Assembly: GCF_002159835.1 (NCBI RefSeq)
Contig: NZ_NFJL01000004.1
Location: 1 to 64,000, forward strand
Direction of reading: 5' to 3'
Source: Blautia sp. An249
GTDB taxonomy: Bacteria > Bacillota > Clostridia > Lachnospirales > Lachnospiraceae
DNA length: 64,000 nucleotides
In this document: in pieces, positions 60,429 to 64,000 of the stretch
Layout: every line of letters starts with the position of its first letter
Position numbering within the stretch: the first letter of the stretch is position 1
Translations under genes and position numbers: made by a program
The notes under the pieces: model-generated
Database searches by the model: none
What the model was told of the DNA's origin: nothing
Seen by the model: only the letters and a program-made list of their open reading frames with translations

Positions 60429-61688
60429 ATGTTTATGCAGGTTATTCATTTTATTATGGACGCTGGTTCCTCTGTCTTTATGCCCATTATTATTCTGATT
60501 CTGGGCCTGATCTTCGGTCTGAAGCCGGGGAAAGCCTTCAAAGCAGGAATCACTGTGGGCATCGGATTTATCGGGATTAATCTTGTGATCTCCATGCTGG
60601 CTGACAGTCTGATGGTGGTTATTAACCAGCTTGTAGAACTTTACAATTTCAAACTTACCGCCATTGACGTGGGATGGCCCATTGCCTCCAGTATTGCCTG
60701 GTCCAGCGGGGCTGTGGTTCCGGTAATTTTGGTTTCTGTATTTGTCATGAACATTCTGCTCGTGATTGTGGGATTTACCAAGACCCTGGACGTAGATATA
60801 TGGAACTACTGGCAGCCACTTTTCATCGGCGGTTCTCTGTACTTACTCAGCGGAAATATGCTTCTCTCCGTAGGCGCCGCCTGCCTGGCTATGGCCGTTA
60901 TTTTTAAGATTGCCGATTTCTCACAACCCTATGTAGAGAAATTTTTCGGAATTCCCGGAATCTCTATCCCCCACATCGAATCCACCGGCTGGGCTCTGAT
61001 CGGAATTCCTTTGAATAAAGTAATCGACCGCATTCCCGGAATCCGGAACATCGACTGGACTCCCGAGAAAATACAGAAAAAGCTGGGCGTTCTCGGGGAA
61101 CCCAGCATTCTCGGTCTGATTATCGGCGCCATTCTTGCGTTAGTCGCCAGAGTGGATGCTTCCACGGTTATGAATACGGCTATGACCACTGCCGCCGCTA
61201 TGTTTATCCTTCCCAAAATGATCGGAATCCTGATGGAAGGACTTATGCCTGTATCTTCTGCCGCCTCAGAATTCATGCAGAAGAAGTTCAAAGGCCGCAC
61301 CCTTTATATCGGGCTGGACGCCGCCGTGGTTGTGGGGCACCCCTCCATTATCGCAACCTCCCTTTTATTAATTCCTACCACATTGATTCTGGCAGTTATT
61401 CTTCCCGGAAATATCACCCTGCCCCTTGCCGAATTAAGCGGTCTTACCTTTTTCATCGTGTGGGCCGTTGTTCCTTCAAAGGGAAACGTCTTTCGCGGCT
61501 GGCTGATTGGAACCCTCTTTATGGCTGTTATCCTGCTGATTTCGTCGGACTATGCGCCTGTTATGACCGCTCTCGGAAACAGCGTAGGATTTGAATTTCC
61601 GGAAGGAGCCAGTATGGCCACTTGCCTGTCCATTGGTTCCCAGTGGGTTTCTTATCTTATCTATAAACTTGGCACCTTATTCGTCTAA
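60429..61688 (+). CDS. PTS EIIC of the galactitol family, second copy
   Basis: 419 residues, about ten spans, clearly paralogous to the EIIC at 53888: both share the N-terminal G-L-T/V-G-xx-x-IG-NLVI segment and the GLDAAVVVGHPSIIATSLL region. It starts 13 bp after EIIB with GGGGGAAA upstream. Presence of two IIB/IIC pairs suggests two related substrates or two anomers. Confidence 0.9.
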   Translation: MFMQVIHFIMDAGSSVFMPIIILILGLIFGLKPGKAFKAGITVGIGFIGINLVISMLADSLMVVINQLVELYNFKLTAIDVGWPIASSIAWSSGAVVPVILVSVFVMNILLVIVGFTKTLDVDIWNYWQPLFIGGSLYLLSGNMLLSVGAACLAMAVIFKIADFSQPYVEKFFGIPGISIPHIESTGWALIGIPLNKVIDRIPGIRNIDWTPEKIQKKLGVLGEPSILGLIIGAILALVARVDASTVMNTAMTTAAAMFILPKMIGILMEGLMPVSSAASEFMQKKFKGRTLYIGLDAAVVVGHPSIIATSLLLIPTTLILAVILPGNITLPLAELSGLTFFIVWAVVPSKGNVFRGWLIGTLFMAVILLISSDYAPVMTALGNSVGFEFPEGASMATCLSIGSQWVSYLIYKLGTLFV

Positions 61689-61703
61689 AGAAAGGAATAC
61701 ATC

Positions 61704-62207
61704 ATGGAAAAAGAAAAACTGCTTATAAAACGCGCAGACACAGACTTTGAATACCACAGAAGCGCCCTGCTCTTAAGCGAAAATGAGCCCTGGCTGAGTC
61801 TGGGAAAAACTTTTGATTATACCATGGGGAAAATACGGGACGCCGCAGGGGAACTGTATGTGGTCTACTCCCAAGAAGAATTGGCCGGATGCATCCTTAT
61901 AGAGCTTCGTGGAAATCTGAGAGGATTTATCCGTTCCTTCTGTATCGATCCCAGATTTCAGGGAGGAGGCATCGGAGGAAGAGTGATCGCCTATATTGAA
62001 AAGCTTATCTTTGAAAGCTATCCCAATGTTTTCGTATTTGCCGCCTCCTTTAATGAGGGCGCAATCCGGTTCTATGAGCGTCACGGTTATGAACGGGTGG
62101 GAACCTTTAAAGACTATGTGGTCAGAGGAAGCGATGAGATTCTCTTCCGTAAAACAATCGGGCCGTCCGGCGGATTCCATAAGAAATACGAAAAGGTAGA
62201 GATATAA
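61704..62207 (+). CDS. GNAT-family N-acetyltransferase
   Basis: 167 residues. Acetyl-CoA motif RGFIRSFCIDPRFQGGGIGG with the Q-G-G-G-I-G pattern near 75-94, and the C-terminal strand EGAIRFYERHGYERVG near 121-136. It belongs to the rightward PTS arm, 15 bp after EIIC. It might acetylate an amino sugar or an amine imported by the PTS (inference). Confidence 0.85.
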   Translation: MEKEKLLIKRADTDFEYHRSALLLSENEPWLSLGKTFDYTMGKIRDAAGELYVVYSQEELAGCILIELRGNLRGFIRSFCIDPRFQGGGIGGRVIAYIEKLIFESYPNVFVFAASFNEGAIRFYERHGYERVGTFKDYVVRGSDEILFRKTIGPSGGFHKKYEKVEI

Positions 62208-62240
62208 TTTTTCCTTACGGGGGATTTCCTTTCACTCATC

Positions 62241-62269
62241 TGGAAAGCAGAGAAATTCTATGCTATACT
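62241..62269 (+). promoter_or_regulatory. Possible promoter of the DeoR gene
   Basis: TGGAAA (62241-62246), 17 bp, extended -10 TGC-TATACT (62264-62269). The -35 is poor. The gene may therefore have its own low-level transcription besides read-through from EIIC. Confidence 0.45.
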
Positions 62270-62304
62270 GAACGTGATTTATGAGTTTATAAGGAGCTGT
62301 TGTG

Positions 62305-63090
62305 ATGAAATCCAATAATAAAATGAAGCATCGGCGCGAGAATATGCTGCAGCTTATCTGCGAGGCCCCCGTAACCACTATCAATGAACTGGCCGAATTT
62401 TTTTCCGTATCTACGGAAACTATCCGAAAGGACATTGAATTTCTGGAAGAACAGGATCTGGTTATCCGTATCCACGGCGGTGTTGCGCCAAAGGAACGCA
62501 AAAGTAACGAAACCCCTTTTTCCACCCGTTCCACCCATAATCTGGCCCAGAAACAGCGGATCGCCCAGGCCGCCTATCACATGATAAAACCCGGCGATTC
62601 CATCATTCTGGAAAGCGGAACCACAGTACAGGAGCTGACAAAGCTGCTGGCCGATGACCAGGAGCTTCTCAAATCCCTGGTCATTATCACCATGTCTTTC
62701 CGAATCATGGAAATCCTCCAGGAGAGCAGCTACAGCCATGTTTTTTTCCTGGGAGGACGGGTACGCCGGGATGACTTTATGACCTATGGTCATTATACAA
62801 TTTCCATGCTCCAGCAGTTTCATGTGGATAAGGCTTTTATCGGGGGAGCAGGGATTAACCGGGAACTGGTTCTTACGGATTATTTTGATGAGGAGATTAT
62901 GCTGCGCCGGCAGATTCTGGCTTCCTCTGATAAAACCATTCTCCTGGCAGACAGCTCCAAAATGGATAAAACAACTATCTTTTCCGTCTGCAATCTGAAG
63001 GACATCTATCGGCTGATTACGGATAAAGACTGCCCCGGGGAGATGACAAATCTATTCGATCAGAATAAAATCAGCTACCGGCTGGTATAA
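62305..63090 (+). CDS. DeoR-family transcriptional regulator
   Basis: 261 residues. N-terminal HTH with TTINELAEFFSVSTETIRKDIEFLEEQ, then RIHGG, the standard DeoR signature. The C-terminal sugar-phosphate sensing domain has SIILESGTTVQEL and DKAFIGGAGIN. ATG 62305 follows AAGGAG by 8 bases, though GTG 62302 is possible. Like E. coli SgcR it likely represses the PTS locus and is released by a phospho-sugar intermediate. Confidence 0.9.
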   Translation: MKSNNKMKHRRENMLQLICEAPVTTINELAEFFSVSTETIRKDIEFLEEQDLVIRIHGGVAPKERKSNETPFSTRSTHNLAQKQRIAQAAYHMIKPGDSIILESGTTVQELTKLLADDQELLKSLVIITMSFRIMEILQESSYSHVFFLGGRVRRDDFMTYGHYTISMLQQFHVDKAFIGGAGINRELVLTDYFDEEIMLRRQILASSDKTILLADSSKMDKTTIFSVCNLKDIYRLITDKDCPGEMTNLFDQNKISYRLV

Positions 63091-63138
63091 AAACTGCCGC
63101 AGCTATGAATGAAAAACTCATAGCTGCGGCAGTTTTTT
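63090..63138. terminator. Bidirectional terminator
   Basis: Perfect stem AACTGCCGCAGCTATGA / TCATAGCTGCGGCAGTT around a 9-base loop, with TTTTTT on the plus strand and AAAA on the left. It separates the DeoR gene from the ATP-grasp gene. Confidence 0.85.
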
Positions 63139-63141
63139 CTT

Positions 63142-64000
63142 TTATTTTGGATAAGAAGGTATTTCGTTTCTGTAAATAACTTCCTCGCCCTTTTCATCTG
63201 TAATGGAAATTTCCCGGTAGATTTTCTCTGTCAGTCTGTCCAGGTCTTTCCGGTCTTTTCCCCGGATATAATACCGGGCCACGTAAGGATTTCTTCCATG
63301 CTCTTCTATAATTTCTCCTCCCCGGTAAAACAGCCAGCATTCCTTTACCTGTTCCAGTTCTCCCAGGCGGCGGGCTGTCTTTTGATCTGCAATCTTCTTT
63401 CCCGGCTTTCCATGAAAATATAAAACAGCACAGCAGTTGTGAAAAAACGGCTGATGGCCTTTTACCAGGCGCGCCAGACTTTCTTTGTCATAAGCATAAT
63501 CTAAAAGCAGATCTTCCACCTTTAAACCGCTGCAGTAATCAATCAGCTCATGCTCGTATCCCAGAAACCGGCCCGCCACTTCGCAGACAGAGATTCCCCT
63601 CCGGGGATTCCAGAAAAACTGCATGGAAAGGATTCCCTCTTTCTGCCCGGTATAATCCGCTACTTTCTGCAGGATTTCTCTGGCGTCTTCATAAACCTCT
63701 GTCATAAGACAGGAAGGATACACATTTCTGGTACTGATGGGAATCTCCCTTTGATTTACCGGTGTTTTTTCCCGGTCGGCAAGACTTAACACGTAAACCT
63801 GCCCTTCCAGCACCCAGGTCATCATATTAAATTCATAGCCATCCTGGTACTCTTCCACCAGAATCTCTGGCTTCTGGGAATATCCCTTCACTTTCTGAAA
63901 ATATTCCCGGATTTCCAATGGAGAATTTAAAATGTAGACACCTCTGGAACCGTATCGATCCAGGGGTTTGCTTACCACCGGAAATCTGAGTCCGGAAGTT
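63142..64000 (-). CDS. ATP-grasp domain protein, 5' end beyond the window
   Basis: 286 or more residues; the frame stays open to the right edge, so the N-terminus is missing. FPVVSKPLDRYGSRGV at the edge matches the ATP-grasp entry strand and loop. VEEYQDGYEFNMMTWV follows, with GILSMQFFW and CEVAGRFLGYEHELIDYCSG further on, all typical of carboxylate-amine ligases of the carbamoyl-phosphate synthetase or RimK/D-Ala ligase type. Substrate is not clear. A GTG at 63978 is internal, not the start. Confidence 0.8.
   Translation of the reverse strand, partial: TSGLRFPVVSKPLDRYGSRGVYILNSPLEIREYFQKVKGYSQKPEILVEEYQDGYEFNMMTWVLEGQVYVLSLADREKTPVNQREIPISTRNVYPSCLMTEVYEDAREILQKVADYTGQKEGILSMQFFWNPRRGISVCEVAGRFLGYEHELIDYCSGLKVEDLLLDYAYDKESLARLVKGHQPFFHNCCAVLYFHGKPGKKIADQKTARRLGELEQVKECWLFYRGGEIIEEHGRNPYVARYYIRGKDRKDLDRLTEKIYREISITDEKGEEVIYRNEIPSYPK

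Noticed and set aside
1-64000. tRNA, rRNA, riboswitch, CRISPR, insertion sequence or prophage genes
   Set aside because: Intergenic gaps are short and accounted for by promoters and terminators; no cloverleaf, repeat-spacer array, transposase or integrase was seen. A covariance-model scan was not possible.

Overview
The window reads as chromosomal DNA of an anaerobic, low-to-mid-GC Firmicute, most likely a gut Lachnospiraceae (Clostridia). The basis is an [FeFe]-hydrogenase maturase (HydF), strong AGGAGG-type ribosome sites, TTGnnn-N17-TATAAT promoters, cell-wall enzymes carrying choline-binding-like repeats, a CdaA/CdaR pair, PRD and DeoR type PTS regulators, and an ABC-exported rhamnose polysaccharide cluster. 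The family assignment is inference. No rRNA, tRNA, CRISPR array, transposase or phage gene was seen.

Layout. 0.2-2.3 kb: hydF-dapF. 2.4-6.1 kb: a LysR regulator divergent from a CoA-disulfide-reductase-like flavoprotein and a siroheme/ferredoxin reductase. 6.2-8.6 kb: an unusual ClpX, a zinc-ribbon protein and a divergent LspA. 8.7-10.5 kb: an HtrA protease. 10.6-17.1 kb: glycosyltransferases, an LCP ligase and an initiating sugar-phosphate transferase. 17.3-18.5 kb: a D,D-carboxypeptidase homologue that has lost catalytic residues. 18.6-30.2 kb: one long leftward polysaccharide operon (rfbB, rfbA, rfbC, Wzm/Wzt-like ABC exporter, methyltransferase, kinase-like coiled-coil protein, large double glycosyltransferase, rfbD, polytopic membrane protein). 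30.3-36.4 kb: a GH25 lysozyme, a sugar-nucleotide aminotransferase, a pair of small DMT transporters and an L,D-transpeptidase. 36.4-43.5 kb: HPr, cdaR, cdaA, two membrane proteins, comFC, recD2. 43.5-48.9 kb: mreB, uvrA and an intact dacF. 49.0-63.1 kb: a two-armed sugar PTS locus resembling the uncharacterised E. coli sgc genes, but with its own EI, HPr and PRD activator. 63.1-64.0 kb: the 3' part of an ATP-grasp gene that runs off the window.

How the parts fit. The 10.6-36.4 kb block is a cell-envelope island. RfbA/B/C/D make dTDP-L-rhamnose, the initiating transferase and the GT2 enzymes build the chain, the ABC pair exports it, and the LCP protein probably attaches it to peptidoglycan. 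The methyltransferase, the kinase-like protein with a C-terminal coiled coil, and the Wzt-type ATPase with a C-terminal sugar-binding-like domain sit side by side. This recalls the chain-capping and export logic of E. coli O9a (WbdD/Wzt), which is the most interesting hypothesis here. The 49-63 kb block encodes a complete phosphorelay (EI, HPr, IIA, two IIB/IIC pairs) plus an epimerase-like barrel, a BtpA/SgcQ barrel, an M42 peptidase-like protein and two dehydrogenases. It looks like a catabolic pathway for an unidentified sugar or polyol.

Start codons were reassigned from ribosome-binding sites in about a dozen genes, and promoter and terminator calls were made by eye. They should be read as predictions.
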